Part shown: one piece after another, positions 17,698 through 26,913 of the stretch | How the letters are laid out: each line of letters starts with the position of its first letter | Numbering within the stretch: position 1 is the first letter of the stretch | Source: Pelagibacterium montanilacus | GTDB lineage: Bacteria; Pseudomonadota; Alphaproteobacteria; Rhizobiales; Devosiaceae | Reading direction: 5' to 3' | Length of the DNA stretch: 64,000 bases | Assembly: GCF_003992665.1 (NCBI RefSeq) | Contig: NZ_RZMX01000014.1 | Span: 186,001-250,000, forward strand | Position numbers and translations under genes: made by a program | The notes under the pieces: generated by a model | What the model was told of the DNA's origin: nothing | What the model saw: only the letters and a program-made list of their open reading frames with translations | Databases searched by the model: none

Positions 17698-18492
17698 TTG
17701 TTTGCAGACAACACGTTCACCGCACGGCTTGCGCGCAGTTTTCTCGACAGCAACCGACGGCACGGCACGTTGCTGACCTGGCCGCTTCTCGCCATTGTGG
17801 CGTTCATCGTCTGTGCGGTGTTCTTCGACGGGCCGCTGATCGAGGGGCTGGGGCGCTGGCCGGACCATGAGCGCGACTTCTTCCGCTGGCTCACCGATTT
17901 CGGAAAGTCCGACTGGATACTGATCCCGGCCCTCCTGGGCGTCTGTGTGGCCTGGGCAGCGCGACGGGTGAACTTAACCTACAGCTGGCGCTGGGCCGCC
18001 ATTTCGCTCCAGCAGATATCGGCTTTCGTCTTCCTCGCCGTGGGGCTTTCAGGTCTGGCGACAGTGGTGCTCAAGCGCATCATCGGACGCGGGCGTCCTC
18101 TGTATCTGGAGGAGAAGAACGCGCTCCATTTCGAGCCGTTCAACATCGTGGACTGGACGATGCACAGCTTGCCTTCCGGGCACTCCACCACGGCGCTTGC
18201 CTTCTCGATCGTGCTGCTGACGCTGACGGGACGCCGCTGGCAGCGCCTGATCATATCATTTGGCCTGGCGATCGGCTTCAGCCGCATCGTGGTCGGCGAT
18301 CATTTCCTTTCCGATGTGGTAGCGGGCATAGTGGTCGGCGTGATTGGTGCGCTGATGGTGAGGGACTATTTCGTTACCCAAAACTGGGGTTTGCGGCAGC
18401 AAGGCAGACGGGTGCACAGCCGAATGCTCCATGGCTTCCTGCCTCTGTTGCGCTGGCTCCGGCGCGGTCACATCCCAAGGATCATGAAGTAG
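17698..18492 (+). CDS. PAP2-family membrane phosphatase
   Basis: This 264-residue membrane protein has all three phosphatase motifs: KX6RP (K126 to P134, KRIIGRGRP), PSGH (159-162) and SRX5HX3D (SRIVVGDHFLSD, 195-206). Five or six membrane segments place the active site on the periplasmic side, where relatives dephosphorylate undecaprenyl-pyrophosphate, phosphatidylglycerol phosphate or lipid A. Which of these applies is not visible. The start is a TTG at 17698 with only a weak G-rich upstream element; no ATG is available before the first membrane segment. The 3' end overlaps the convergent metC by 25 bases. Confidence 0.9.
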   Translation: MFADNTFTARLARSFLDSNRRHGTLLTWPLLAIVAFIVCAVFFDGPLIEGLGRWPDHERDFFRWLTDFGKSDWILIPALLGVCVAWAARRVNLTYSWRWAAISLQQISAFVFLAVGLSGLATVVLKRIIGRGRPLYLEEKNALHFEPFNIVDWTMHSLPSGHSTTALAFSIVLLTLTGRRWQRLIISFGLAIGFSRIVVGDHFLSDVVAGIVVGVIGALMVRDYFVTQNWGLRQQGRRVHSRMLHGFLPLLRWLRRGHIPRIMK

Positions 18493-19655
18493 CGGTCAAG
18501 CCCGGCGGCCAGATCGGCCTTCAACGCGTCGAGGCCCTCAAAGCCGACATGCACGCGGAAAAGGTTTCCGGCTTCGGTCCATGGTGTCGCTGTTCGAATT
18601 CGAGCCGGATCGGCCGGAAGGATCAGGCTCTCGAAGCCTCCCCAGGAATACCCCATCCCCCACACGTCGAGATGGTCCACCATGGCCGCAACCGCTGCTC
18701 GCGGCGCCTGGGGCAATACAAACGAGAAGAGGCACCCCGAACCCTGGAAATCACGTTTGAACAAGGCGTGGTCCGGGTGAGATGGCAGGGCGGGGTGCAA
18801 TACCTCCTGGACGCGCTCATCCTCTTCGAGCCAGCGCGCCAGGTCGAGTGCCCTTTCTTCGTGCGCCTGCATGCGAACCGCAAGGGTTCGCATGCCCCGC
18901 GTTGCCAGAAACGCGTCGTCCGGCGAGGCGATCAGGCCCAGCCGATAGTGCGCCTTGCGCAGTTTCTGCAGCGCTTCACCCGATGCGGATGCCGTCCCGA
19001 TCATTGCGTCAGAATGGCCGACGAACATTTTCGTGCCTGAATGCACGACGATGTCCGCGCCCAGATCAAGCGGTCGGCAATAGAGCGGAGACGCCCAGGA
19101 ATTGTCGGCGACGACCAGAGCCCCGGCCTCGTGCGCCGCGGCGGAGAGGGCGGGGATGTCCTGAATCTCAAAGGTCAACGAGCCGGGGCTTTCGACGAAG
19201 ACCACACGCGTCTTATCGGACAAGACGTCATGAATCTCGTCGCCGGCACGCGGGTTGAAATATCGGGTCGAGATTCCGAACCGTTCAAGCAGCGAATCGG
19301 CGAGGGCGCGTGTGGGCTCGTAGACGCTGTCGGTAACCAGCAACTCGTCGCCAGTGGACAGGCAGGCCATAAGCGCCAGCGAGATGGCAGAGACGCCCGA
19401 TGGTGTCAGCACCGTGCCCTCGGCGCCTTCGAGCGAGCTGATAACGTCTTCAAGCCCGGAGGTAAGGGGCGTTCCCTGACGGCCGTAGCGATAGCGGATC
19501 GTCTGGTCTTCAAGGGCGTCGAGCGATGGAAAAACCACCGTGCTGCCCCTGTACACGGGCGTATTGACGAAGCCGTGCTGGGCTGCGGGATCGCGGCCAG
19601 CATGAGCCAGCAAGGTCTCGAGGTCCGGATATGATTTGAGATTGCCTGAGGACAT
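18468..19655 (-). CDS. metC: Cystathionine beta-lyase
   Basis: A 395-residue PLP enzyme of the Cys/Met metabolism family that cleaves cystathionine to homocysteine, pyruvate and ammonia. The PLP lysine is in HSGTKMFVGHSD (Lys 209); other signatures are YGRQGTPLTSGLEDVISSLEGA and LVVADNSWASPLYCRPLDLGADIVVHSGTK. The NSWASP segment and HYRLG fit MetC rather than MetB or MetY. The ATG at 19655 is preferred to an in-frame start 11 codons earlier. It ends inside the convergent PAP2 gene with 25 bases of shared coding sequence. Confidence 0.92.
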   Translation of the reverse strand: MSSGNLKSYPDLETLLAHAGRDPAAQHGFVNTPVYRGSTVVFPSLDALEDQTIRYRYGRQGTPLTSGLEDVISSLEGAEGTVLTPSGVSAISLALMACLSTGDELLVTDSVYEPTRALADSLLERFGISTRYFNPRAGDEIHDVLSDKTRVVFVESPGSLTFEIQDIPALSAAAHEAGALVVADNSWASPLYCRPLDLGADIVVHSGTKMFVGHSDAMIGTASASGEALQKLRKAHYRLGLIASPDDAFLATRGMRTLAVRMQAHEERALDLARWLEEDERVQEVLHPALPSHPDHALFKRDFQGSGCLFSFVLPQAPRAAVAAMVDHLDVWGMGYSWGGFESLILPADPARIRTATPWTEAGNLFRVHVGFEGLDALKADLAAGLDRYFMILGM

Positions 19656-19791
19656 CTGTTTTTTCGTTCCGTGCCGATAGGTCAGCACTGCTGCATTCAG
19701 ATTAGGCGTTCTGCCGGAATGATTAAATTCTTACCGTGACCTGGACAGTTGGGTATTGACGGCATGGGCAAAGCGCGGTTCGATGCTGGAC

Positions 19792-19858
19792 GGCATTGGT
19801 TCCGATGGCAATAGGAAGCAATGCCCGGTGCCCGGATAAACAATGCGGCTTCAGCCGC
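19792..19858 (+). promoter_or_regulatory. Structured leader of the amino-acid transporter operon
   Basis: Two hairpins lie in the 5' region of aapJ. The first (19792-19825) pairs GGCATTG with CAATGCC and, after one mismatch, TTCC with GGAA. The second (19845-19858) pairs GCGGCT with AGCCGC over a 2-base turn. They end about 40 bases before the start codon. No T run follows, so they are not terminators. A role in mRNA stability or sRNA binding is possible. Confidence 0.4.
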
Positions 19859-19899
19859 GCAGTGGCATCATCCAAGGGTTAGGAAACAAAGGCAAAGCA

Positions 19900-20919
19900 A
19901 TGAAAAAAGCAATGGTGACTATGGCCGTCGCATCGGCGATGGCAGTGACCGGAACGGCCGCGCATGCGCAGCTTCTGGGCGAGATCATGGATCGGGGCTA
20001 TCTGCAGTGCGGTGTTACCGAGGGCGTCCCGGGCTTCTCGTTCCCCGACGACAACAACGTCTGGACTGGCATCGAGGTTGACTACTGCCGTGCCTTGGCC
20101 GCTGCGATGTTCGATGATCCTGATGCGGTACGCTACACGCCTCTGACCTCGCAGGTTCGCTTCGAAAGCCTTGCGAACGCCAATATTGACGTGCTGTCGC
20201 GCCAGACGACCTGGACCATGACCCGCGATACAGATCTGGGCATCTCCTTCGTGGGCACCATGGTCTATGACGGCCAGGGCTTCATGGTCCGCGAAGACGC
20301 CGGCGTGACTTCGGCGCTGGAGCTTTCGGGCGCCGCAGTCTGCATTGAGGCCGGCACCACCACCGAGCTGAACGCTGCCGATTATTTCGCCAGCAATGGT
20401 ATGGACCTGTCCAATGCCGTGGTCTTTGTTGGTCAGGACGAAGTTGAACAGGCCTATATCGATGGTCGCTGCGACGTCTACACTACGGACTCTTCTGTGC
20501 TCGCAGCTTCGCGGTCGACATTCCCAGATCCCGACGCGCACATCATCCTTCCCGAGATCATCTCCAAAGAGCCGCTTGGCCCCTCGATTCGTTCGGGTGA
20601 CACGGAATGGCTGAACGTAACGCGCTGGACGTACTTCGCACTTCTCAATGCTGAAGAGCTTGGCGTGACGTCCGAGAACGTTGACGAAATGCTGGGCTCG
20701 GATAACCCCGCGATCCGTCGTCTGCTCGGGGTCGAAGGTGACTTCGGTGGGCCGATAGGCCTGCCCACCGACTGGGGCTACCGGATCATCAAGCATGTCG
20801 GAAACTACGGTGAGCTTTATGAGGCTCACCTCGGTGAGAACACGCCCATCAACATCCCGCGCGGCATCAACGCGCTGTGGACCGATGGCGGTATCCAGTA
20901 CGCTCCGCCGATCCGCTAA
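19900..20919 (+). CDS. aapJ: General amino-acid ABC transporter, periplasmic binding protein
   Basis: From the ATG at 19900 the protein is 339 residues with a signal peptide ending at AAHAQ. The frame extends upstream to 19843 into the leader. It is a family 3 solute-binding protein of the AapJ/BztA type that delivers L-amino acids to AapQMP. Ligand-contact segments are present: the Arg of SRQTTWTMTRD, the carboxylate loop EAGTTTELN, and the amino-group Asp of CDVYTTDSS. The C-terminal GGIQYAPPIR is family-typical. A stem-loop after the stop separates it from the permease genes, the usual device for making more binding protein than membrane parts. Confidence 0.95.
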   Translation: MKKAMVTMAVASAMAVTGTAAHAQLLGEIMDRGYLQCGVTEGVPGFSFPDDNNVWTGIEVDYCRALAAAMFDDPDAVRYTPLTSQVRFESLANANIDVLSRQTTWTMTRDTDLGISFVGTMVYDGQGFMVREDAGVTSALELSGAAVCIEAGTTTELNAADYFASNGMDLSNAVVFVGQDEVEQAYIDGRCDVYTTDSSVLAASRSTFPDPDAHIILPEIISKEPLGPSIRSGDTEWLNVTRWTYFALLNAEELGVTSENVDEMLGSDNPAIRRLLGVEGDFGGPIGLPTDWGYRIIKHVGNYGELYEAHLGENTPINIPRGINALWTDGGIQYAPPIR

Positions 20920-20934
20920 GATCGTTACCTGTTT

Positions 20935-20958
20935 GACCCGGGCAATTGCGCCCGGGTC
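20935..20958 (+). promoter_or_regulatory. Intercistronic stem-loop between aapJ and aapQ
   Basis: GACCCGGGC and GCCCGGGTC form a perfect 9-bp stem over a 6-base loop, 16 bases after the aapJ stop. There is no T run. It likely protects the aapJ message end and dampens expression of the downstream genes. Confidence 0.7.
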
Positions 20959-21036
20959 ACTCTTCCCAAAAGCCCAGGGCGACGCGTACCTCCTAGGGAG
21001 CTGCGCGCACATTGCCGGCATGGCAGAGGTATCGAT

Positions 21037-22242
21037 ATGGCCGCCCCGACGGACAACCGCCCGACTAGCAGTGCCGGGTCCAATATAGATTCTTCCCTTT
21101 TCTACAATCCCACCGCACGCGGGATTTTCTACCAGGGATTGCTCGTAGCGCTGGTCGCGCTCGCTGCCTGGTGGTTGCAGTCCAACGTTTCAACCAACCT
21201 CGCGGCGCAGAACAAGACGCTTGGGCTGGACTTCCTGTCCCAGACGGCGGGCTTCAACATCAGCTTCGGGCTGCTCGAGTTCGCGCGGACATCCACATAT
21301 CTCGATGTCTACCTCATCGGAATCCTGAACACTCTTCTGGTGGCCGTCGTGGGCATCGTCCTCGCAACGCTTCTGGGATTCATCGTCGGCATCGCGCGCC
21401 TTTCGAGCAATTTCCTCATTCGCAAGCTGGCCATGGTGTACGTCGAGATCATCCGTAACGTGCCGCTGCTGCTACAGCTCTTGTTCTGGTACTTTCTCGC
21501 GCTGAACGCCGTCCCGGGCATCCGCGAGAGCATCGAAGGGCCGTTCGGAATCGTGCTCAACCAGCGTGGGCTGTATCTGCCAGCGCTTGAGACCGATCAG
21601 CGAATCCTGTTCGCTATCGCTGCGCTGGTCGTCGCGATCTTTCTGGCGGTGATCTGGCGTCGTTGGCGGATAAAATCCATGGAAGAGGCAGGGCGCCGAA
21701 AGCCGGTGCTGTTGCCGATGCTCGCGATCATGATCGTGCCCGTGGTGGCCGTTGCGTTGATCGTGCAGCTTCCTGTGGCTTTCAGCGTGCCCGAGCTCAC
21801 CGGCTTCAATTACACCGGCGGCGTCGTGGTCCCGCCCGAGCTTACGGCGCTTGTGGTCGGGTTGGTGGTCTACACCTCCTCGTTCATCGCCGAGATCGTT
21901 CGCGCCGGTATCCAGGCCGTGAACTACGGCCAGGTGGAAGCGGCGGCCGCGCTAGGCCTGCGAGACAACGACCGGTTGCGCCTCGTCGTAATTCCCCAGG
22001 CGCTGCGCATTATCGTACCTCCGCTGACCAGCCAGTACCTTAACCTGACAAAGAACTCCTCGCTCGGCGCAGCCATCGGCTTCCCTGAGCTGGTGAATGT
22101 GTTCATGGGCACCGCACTGAACCAGAGTGGCAGGGCCGTCGAGATCGTGATCCTGACGATGGCGGTCTATCTGACGTTCTCGATGGTCACCTCGCTGTTC
22201 ATGAACTGGTACAACAGCCGTGTTGCCATGGTGGAGCGTTGA
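21037..22242 (+). CDS. aapQ: General amino-acid ABC transporter permease
   Basis: A 401-residue inner-membrane permease with about eight hydrophobic segments and the long N-terminal extension typical of AapQ. The ABC-coupling EAA loop is QVEAAAALGLRDNDRLRLVVIPQALRIIVPP near the C-terminus. A YVEIIRNVPLLLQLLFWYF segment is characteristic of the HisMQ family (RN-P-LLLQL). AGAGG lies about 9 bases before the ATG at 21037. The next permease starts 3 bases after the stop, so the two halves of the channel are coupled. Confidence 0.95.
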   Translation: MAAPTDNRPTSSAGSNIDSSLFYNPTARGIFYQGLLVALVALAAWWLQSNVSTNLAAQNKTLGLDFLSQTAGFNISFGLLEFARTSTYLDVYLIGILNTLLVAVVGIVLATLLGFIVGIARLSSNFLIRKLAMVYVEIIRNVPLLLQLLFWYFLALNAVPGIRESIEGPFGIVLNQRGLYLPALETDQRILFAIAALVVAIFLAVIWRRWRIKSMEEAGRRKPVLLPMLAIMIVPVVAVALIVQLPVAFSVPELTGFNYTGGVVVPPELTALVVGLVVYTSSFIAEIVRAGIQAVNYGQVEAAAALGLRDNDRLRLVVIPQALRIIVPPLTSQYLNLTKNSSLGAAIGFPELVNVFMGTALNQSGRAVEIVILTMAVYLTFSMVTSLFMNWYNSRVAMVER

Positions 22243-22245
22243 ACG

Positions 22246-23403
22246 ATGAGTTCTAGTCAAAGCGGGTACGTTCGCAGCACCATGGCCGAGGCTTTGCCGC
22301 CTCCCCGGAGCACCACCGGTGTCGGGGCGTGGATGCGGGCGAACCTGTTCTCGACACCGGTGAATTCGGTGTTGACCATTGCCGGTGCTGCGCTGGTGAT
22401 CTGGTTGGCCGTTCCGCTCTGGAATTTCCTCGTCGCAGACGCGGTCTGGAGCGATCCGGAAGGGATACGGGGCGAAGCCTGCCGTTTCGACGGCGTCGGT
22501 GCGTGCTGGATCTTTATCCAGGCGCGGATCAAGTTCTTCATTTACGGGTTCTACCCCAATGCCGAGCTCTGGCGCGTCAACCTGATGTTTGCTATCGGCG
22601 TCGTCCTGCTGATTCCGCTGCTTACGCCCAAAGCGCCGTTCGTGCGGACCGCGGCGGTGCTGTTCTTCATCGTCTATCCGTTCGTTGCTTATTTCCTGAT
22701 GGCGGGCGGTGATCTCCTGGGTCTCGGGGTCGTGGAGCTGCGCCGGGTTCCCACTGCGGAGTGGGGCGGGCTGACACTGACGCTGATCATTTCGCTGATC
22801 GGCATCATCGTTTCGATGCCGGTCGGCATACTCCTTGCGCTCGGACGGCGCTCCGAGTTGCCGATCGTGAAGACGTTCTGCATCGCCTTCATCGAGCTCT
22901 GGCGCGCCGTGCCGCTGATCACCGTGCTGTTCATGGCCTCGGTGATGTTTCCGCTCTTTACCCCGCAAGGCGCAGATCCCGACGTGCTGCTGCGCGCGAT
23001 CATCGGCATCTGCCTGTTCGAGAGCGCCTACATGGCCGAGGTGGTCCGCGGCGGATTGCAGGCCATGCCGCGGGGACAGTACGAGGCCTCCCAGGCCCTG
23101 GGCTTGAGCAAGGTCAAAACGCTCGGGCTCGTGATCCTGCCCCAGGCGCTAAAGCACGTCATTCCCGGCATCGTGAACACGTTCATTGCCCTTTTCAAAG
23201 ACACCTCGCTTGTTTCTATCATCGGCATCTTCGACCTCCTCAATACGGTCAGAGCCGCCGGTTCGGACATGGCATGGAGATCACCGACCCATGCTGTGAC
23301 GGGCTACATATTCGCGGGGTTCGTCTTCTGGATCTTCTGCTTTGCCATGTCGCGATATTCGATATTCATGGAGAATCGCCTCCATACCGGACATAAGAGG
23401 TAG
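22246..23403 (+). CDS. aapM: General amino-acid ABC transporter permease
   Basis: A 385-residue partner permease. The N-terminal region is long and less conserved, with [21 protein letters not shown] as a family-typical outer segment. The EAA loop is [31 protein letters not shown], and the core segment is [24 protein letters not shown]. Together with AapQ it forms the membrane channel. It is 5 bases from the ATPase gene. No frameshift or missing motif is seen. Confidence 0.95.
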   Translation: MSSSQSGYVRSTMAEALPPPRSTTGVGAWMRANLFSTPVNSVLTIAGAALVIWLAVPLWNFLVADAVWSDPEGIRGEACRFDGVGACWIFIQARIKFFIYGFYPNAELWRVNLMFAIGVVLLIPLLTPKAPFVRTAAVLFFIVYPFVAYFLMAGGDLLGLGVVELRRVPTAEWGGLTLTLIISLIGIIVSMPVGILLALGRRSELPIVKTFCIAFIELWRAVPLITVLFMASVMFPLFTPQGADPDVLLRAIIGICLFESAYMAEVVRGGLQAMPRGQYEASQALGLSKVKTLGLVILPQALKHVIPGIVNTFIALFKDTSLVSIIGIFDLLNTVRAAGSDMAWRSPTHAVTGYIFAGFVFWIFCFAMSRYSIFMENRLHTGHKR

Positions 23404-23408
23404 CTTCG

Positions 23409-24203
23409 ATGTCAGTGGACACCGACAACGGTCTTGAGACCGACCGCCCCAAGATGACCGTCTCCTCGACCGAGGTAGCCGTCGAGATCGTGGGCATGAA
23501 CAAATGGTATGGAGATTTTCACGTCCTGCGTGACATCGACCTCAAGGTCATGAGCGGGGAGCGCATCGTCATTGCCGGGCCCTCGGGCTCGGGGAAATCG
23601 ACTCTGATCCGCTGCATCAATCGTCTCGAGGAGCATCAGGACGGGCAAATCGTCGTGGATGGCATCGAACTGACCTCGGACCTGAAGCGGATCGACGAAG
23701 TGCGCCGAGAGGTCGGCATGGTCTTCCAGCATTTCAATCTGTTCCCGCACCTCACCATCCTCCAGAATCTTACGCTGGCGCCAATCTGGGTGCGGGGTAC
23801 GCCTAAGGCCGAGGCCGAGGCCGAGGCCATGAAGTACCTCGAGCGAGTGAAGATTCCCGAGCAGGCGAACAAATTCCCAGGACAGCTTTCGGGCGGCCAG
23901 CAGCAGCGCGTAGCCATCGCGCGCTCATTGTGCATGAACCCGAAGATCATGCTGTTCGACGAGCCGACGTCGGCTCTCGATCCGGAAATGATCAAGGAAG
24001 TTCTCGACGTGATGGTCGGCCTGGCCGAGGAAGGCATGACGATGCTGTGCGTGACCCACGAAATGGGCTTTGCGCGTCAGGTGGCCAACCGGGTGATCTT
24101 CATGGATCAGGGGCAGATTATAGAGCAGAACGAGCCCGAGGAGTTCTTCTCCAATCCCCAGCACGAGCGCACCAAGCTGTTCCTCAGTCAGATCTTGCAC
24201 TGA
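23409..24203 (+). CDS. aapP: General amino-acid ABC transporter ATP-binding protein
   Basis: A 264-residue ABC ATPase. Walker [10 protein letters not shown] is at 57-65, the Q-loop is [10 protein letters not shown], the signature [15 protein letters not shown], Walker [16 protein letters not shown], and the switch histidine is in [11 protein letters not shown]. These features place it in the polar amino-acid (GlnQ/HisP/AapP) group. An N-terminal tail of about 25 residues precedes the domain. An in-frame GCCGAG repeat (about 23808-23827) gives a short Ala-Glu run between the Q-loop and signature. It powers uptake through AapQM. Confidence 0.96.
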   Translation: MSVDTDNGLETDRPKMTVSSTEVAVEIVGMNKWYGDFHVLRDIDLKVMSGERIVIAGPSGSGKSTLIRCINRLEEHQDGQIVVDGIELTSDLKRIDEVRREVGMVFQHFNLFPHLTILQNLTLAPIWVRGTPKAEAEAEAMKYLERVKIPEQANKFPGQLSGGQQQRVAIARSLCMNPKIMLFDEPTSALDPEMIKEVLDVMVGLAEEGMTMLCVTHEMGFARQVANRVIFMDQGQIIEQNEPEEFFSNPQHERTKLFLSQILH

Positions 24204-24295
24204 CGGATCATCTGGCTGAGAGCGTCGACGCCACGAATGCGCCGGCGCTGTCGCAGGCCATTTGCCGCCTTGACCCACCATGGTCACATGACAAT

Positions 24296-25408
24296 ATGCG
24301 CGCCGGATTAGAGGAGCGGCCCTGGGCCGTCTGGATAGTGCCGCTGACATATCGGCTTGGACACGCTATGGCCGCCTTGGCCATCGGACTCGTGGCGTAC
24401 TTGGTGCCCGTGGCCGCATCGGCGCAATCGAATGGCGAGTCCGAGACACCGTTCGTGATTTCCACGCTCGATCAGGTCCGGACCCGGGGCTATGTGATCT
24501 GTGGCGCATCGCGTCCGATTCCCGGCTTCGCGCAGGTCAGTCCTGAGGGGTTGTGGTCGGGCTTTGATGTCGACGTATGCCGTGCCGTCTCGGCCGCGGT
24601 GTTCGGCGATCCGTCGCGGGTAGAGTTCCGTCCGCTGGCTGGAGATGGTCGGTTCGCGCAACTTGCTATGGGCGATCTCGATATGATGGCGCGCAACGCT
24701 CCGTGGACGATGACCCGTGACACCGCCTATGGCGGCGTCTATACCGGGGCCACGTTCTTTGACGGTCAGGCGTTCATGGTGCGCTCGGATCTGGGCGTGG
24801 TCTCCGCCTATGAGCTCGAGGATGTCACGGTCTGCGTTGCGTCTGACAGCGAATCGCAAGGCCGTGTCCGGGACTTTTTCTTTGAGATCCAGACGAGCTA
24901 TGAGGAGGTGCTTTACGAGGATCGCGAGGATCTCGCCGTGGTCTATCGCAATGGCGCCTGCGATGCATTGTCCGCGCCTGCAAGTTGGCTGCACGGGGTG
25001 CGCCGCAGCCTGGCCGAGCCCTTGGGGCACCGGATTCTGCCCGAGCGGCTTAGCAAAGACCCCTATGGGCCAGTCGTGCGCGCTGGCGACGATCAGTGGG
25101 CTGATATCGTCCGCTGGACCGTTCATGCGATGATCAACGCTGAGGAACTCGGGGTCAATTCGGTGAACATCGAGTCCATGCTCTCGGCCCGGACACCCGC
25201 GATCCGGCGTTTGCTGGGCGCGGAGGGCGATTACGGTTCGTCCCTGCAGTTGAGCCGAACCTGGATGCGGGACGTTATCGCCAATGTCGGCAACTACGGA
25301 GAAGTCTACGAGCGACACTTCGGCGCCGCCAATGGCGTTCCGCTTGCTCGCGGCCAAAATGCGCTGTGGGGCAATGGGGGCCTGATGTTCGCCCCACCAA
25401 TGAACTGA
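24296..25408 (+). CDS. Second AapJ-like solute-binding protein, divergent
   Basis: About 370 residues, paralogous to AapJ along the whole mature length (TRGYVICG, PWTMTRDTAYGG, EELGVNS, TPAIRRLLGAEGDYG, NVGNYGEVYERHFG). A hydrophobic signal segment ends at AASAQS. The start is uncertain: ATG 24296, GTG 24338 or ATG 24368 are all in frame. It differs from AapJ where the ligand is held: the GTTTELN carboxylate loop has become DSESQGRV, and CDVYTTDSS has become CDALSAPAS. The arginine before PWTMTRD is kept. It may bind another ligand or act as a sensor; it could share the AapQMP channel, being 92 bases after aapP. Confidence 0.85.
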   Translation: MRAGLEERPWAVWIVPLTYRLGHAMAALAIGLVAYLVPVAASAQSNGESETPFVISTLDQVRTRGYVICGASRPIPGFAQVSPEGLWSGFDVDVCRAVSAAVFGDPSRVEFRPLAGDGRFAQLAMGDLDMMARNAPWTMTRDTAYGGVYTGATFFDGQAFMVRSDLGVVSAYELEDVTVCVASDSESQGRVRDFFFEIQTSYEEVLYEDREDLAVVYRNGACDALSAPASWLHGVRRSLAEPLGHRILPERLSKDPYGPVVRAGDDQWADIVRWTVHAMINAEELGVNSVNIESMLSARTPAIRRLLGAEGDYGSSLQLSRTWMRDVIANVGNYGEVYERHFGAANGVPLARGQNALWGNGGLMFAPPMN

Positions 25409-25464
25409 CCCATATCCGGCAGCCAGCCGCCGGGAGAAGGCCTCGCTGGTTGCCCGCGTGCGGT

Positions 25465-26904
25465 CTACAAGATCGGTGAGAGCAATTTTGCGCCCTGGCA
25501 GGCGAGCCTGAAGGCGAACGGGCGGCGCTTGAGATGCGCTGTAGTGGTCAGGCTCGATTCGGCGAAATCGGCCTGCAGCATATCGGCGACCCGTTCGGTC
25601 ATGGCCGTGCCTGTCATCCACACAGTGACTTCGAAATTGATGTTGAACGAGCGGTAGTCGAAGTTGACGGTACCCACGCCCGCGATCTCGTCATCGCAGA
25701 GAATGACCTTCTGGTGGAGGAACCCGCCGCGGTACCGGTAGACCTTGATTTCGTGGGAAACCATCTGGTCGGCATGGGCGTAACTCGCGAGCCAGACGAG
25801 GAGATGGTCGGCCTTGGCAGGCAGCAATATGCGCACATCAACCCCGCGGAAGGCTGCGGCGTAAAGCGCGGTCTGGACCTCGATGCCCGGCACGAAATAG
25901 GGGCTGACGATCCACAGCCTCTTGCGCGCGCGTGAGATGACTTCGGTGAATGCAATGGCGCAGTCCTCCAGCTTGTCGGCAGGGCCGGTCGGCATGACGA
26001 GCACCGGCTGGTCACCGGGGGTGGGAACGTCCGAAGGGAACCGCAACGGAACCTCCGTGCCGGTGGACCACAGCCAATCCTCCCGGAACATCAGCGCGCA
26101 GGCAAGCGCCGCAGGTCCTGACATATGGACATGGGTATCGCGCCAGCGCCCGAATGCCGGATCCTTGCCCATGTACTCGTCGCCGACATTGTGTCCGCCG
26201 ATCCAGGCCTCGCGGCCATCGATCACGACGTTCTTTCTATGGTTGCGGTAGTTCATCCGGGTCGGGCCGTAGAGCCGGAGAAATTTATGCCGATGGTTGA
26301 AGGTGTAGCAATGCACGCCATTGTCGCGAAGTCGCTGCTTGTAGGCGTGCGAGAGCTTGTGGCTCCCCACATCATCCAACAGCACATAGACATCGACGCC
26401 GGCGCTCGCGCGCTCGATCAGTGCGTCGGCGAATTTGCGCCCCAGATCGTCGTGCCGGACGATGTAGAACTGGACGAGGATGTATTCCTTGGCGCGGGAA
26501 ATGCCATCGAGAATGGAGGCGAACGTTTCATCGCCATCGACAAGCAGCGATGTAGCGTTGCCGTAGAGAAATGGAAGCTCAGCGACCCGGCAGAGGACAG
26601 GCCATTGCTCGCCGGTCGCATTGTCAACGATCCTGAGATCGTCTGAACGGGCCAGACGCCAGCTCCTGCCCGAGTGAGTCTGGGATTCCGCATAGTCGTC
26701 GAAGAGTTTCCATCCGAAGACCAGATAGATAAACGTGGTCGGAAACGGAAGAACCGCCAGGGCAATCAGCCAGGCGATCGACCCCTGTGATGTACGGGAG
26801 TTCATGATCTCACGCGCTGCGCAGACCGCGGCGAGGAAATAATTGGCCAAGTATAGAGACGCGATGAAGCTGAAATTGTCGATGAACGCGCGCGCGAGAT
26901 CCAA
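25465..26904 (-). CDS. cls: Cardiolipin synthase (phospholipase D type)
   Basis: A 479-residue protein with two N-terminal membrane segments and two HKD half-sites: NHRKNVVIDG (H222, K224, D229) and LHQKVILCDD (H397, K399, D404). This is the layout of ClsA-type enzymes that join two phosphatidylglycerols into cardiolipin at the inner membrane. GHNVGDEYMGKD and SPYFVPG are further family marks. The start is a TTG at 26904, 9 bases after the cysK stop, so it is probably translated from the cysK transcript. The next ATG would remove the membrane region. Confidence 0.93.
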   Translation of the reverse strand: MDLARAFIDNFSFIASLYLANYFLAAVCAAREIMNSRTSQGSIAWLIALAVLPFPTTFIYLVFGWKLFDDYAESQTHSGRSWRLARSDDLRIVDNATGEQWPVLCRVAELPFLYGNATSLLVDGDETFASILDGISRAKEYILVQFYIVRHDDLGRKFADALIERASAGVDVYVLLDDVGSHKLSHAYKQRLRDNGVHCYTFNHRHKFLRLYGPTRMNYRNHRKNVVIDGREAWIGGHNVGDEYMGKDPAFGRWRDTHVHMSGPAALACALMFREDWLWSTGTEVPLRFPSDVPTPGDQPVLVMPTGPADKLEDCAIAFTEVISRARKRLWIVSPYFVPGIEVQTALYAAAFRGVDVRILLPAKADHLLVWLASYAHADQMVSHEIKVYRYRGGFLHQKVILCDDEIAGVGTVNFDYRSFNINFEVTVWMTGTAMTERVADMLQADFAESSLTTTAHLKRRPFAFRLACQGAKLLSPIL

Positions 26905-26913
26905 GCCCAGCCT

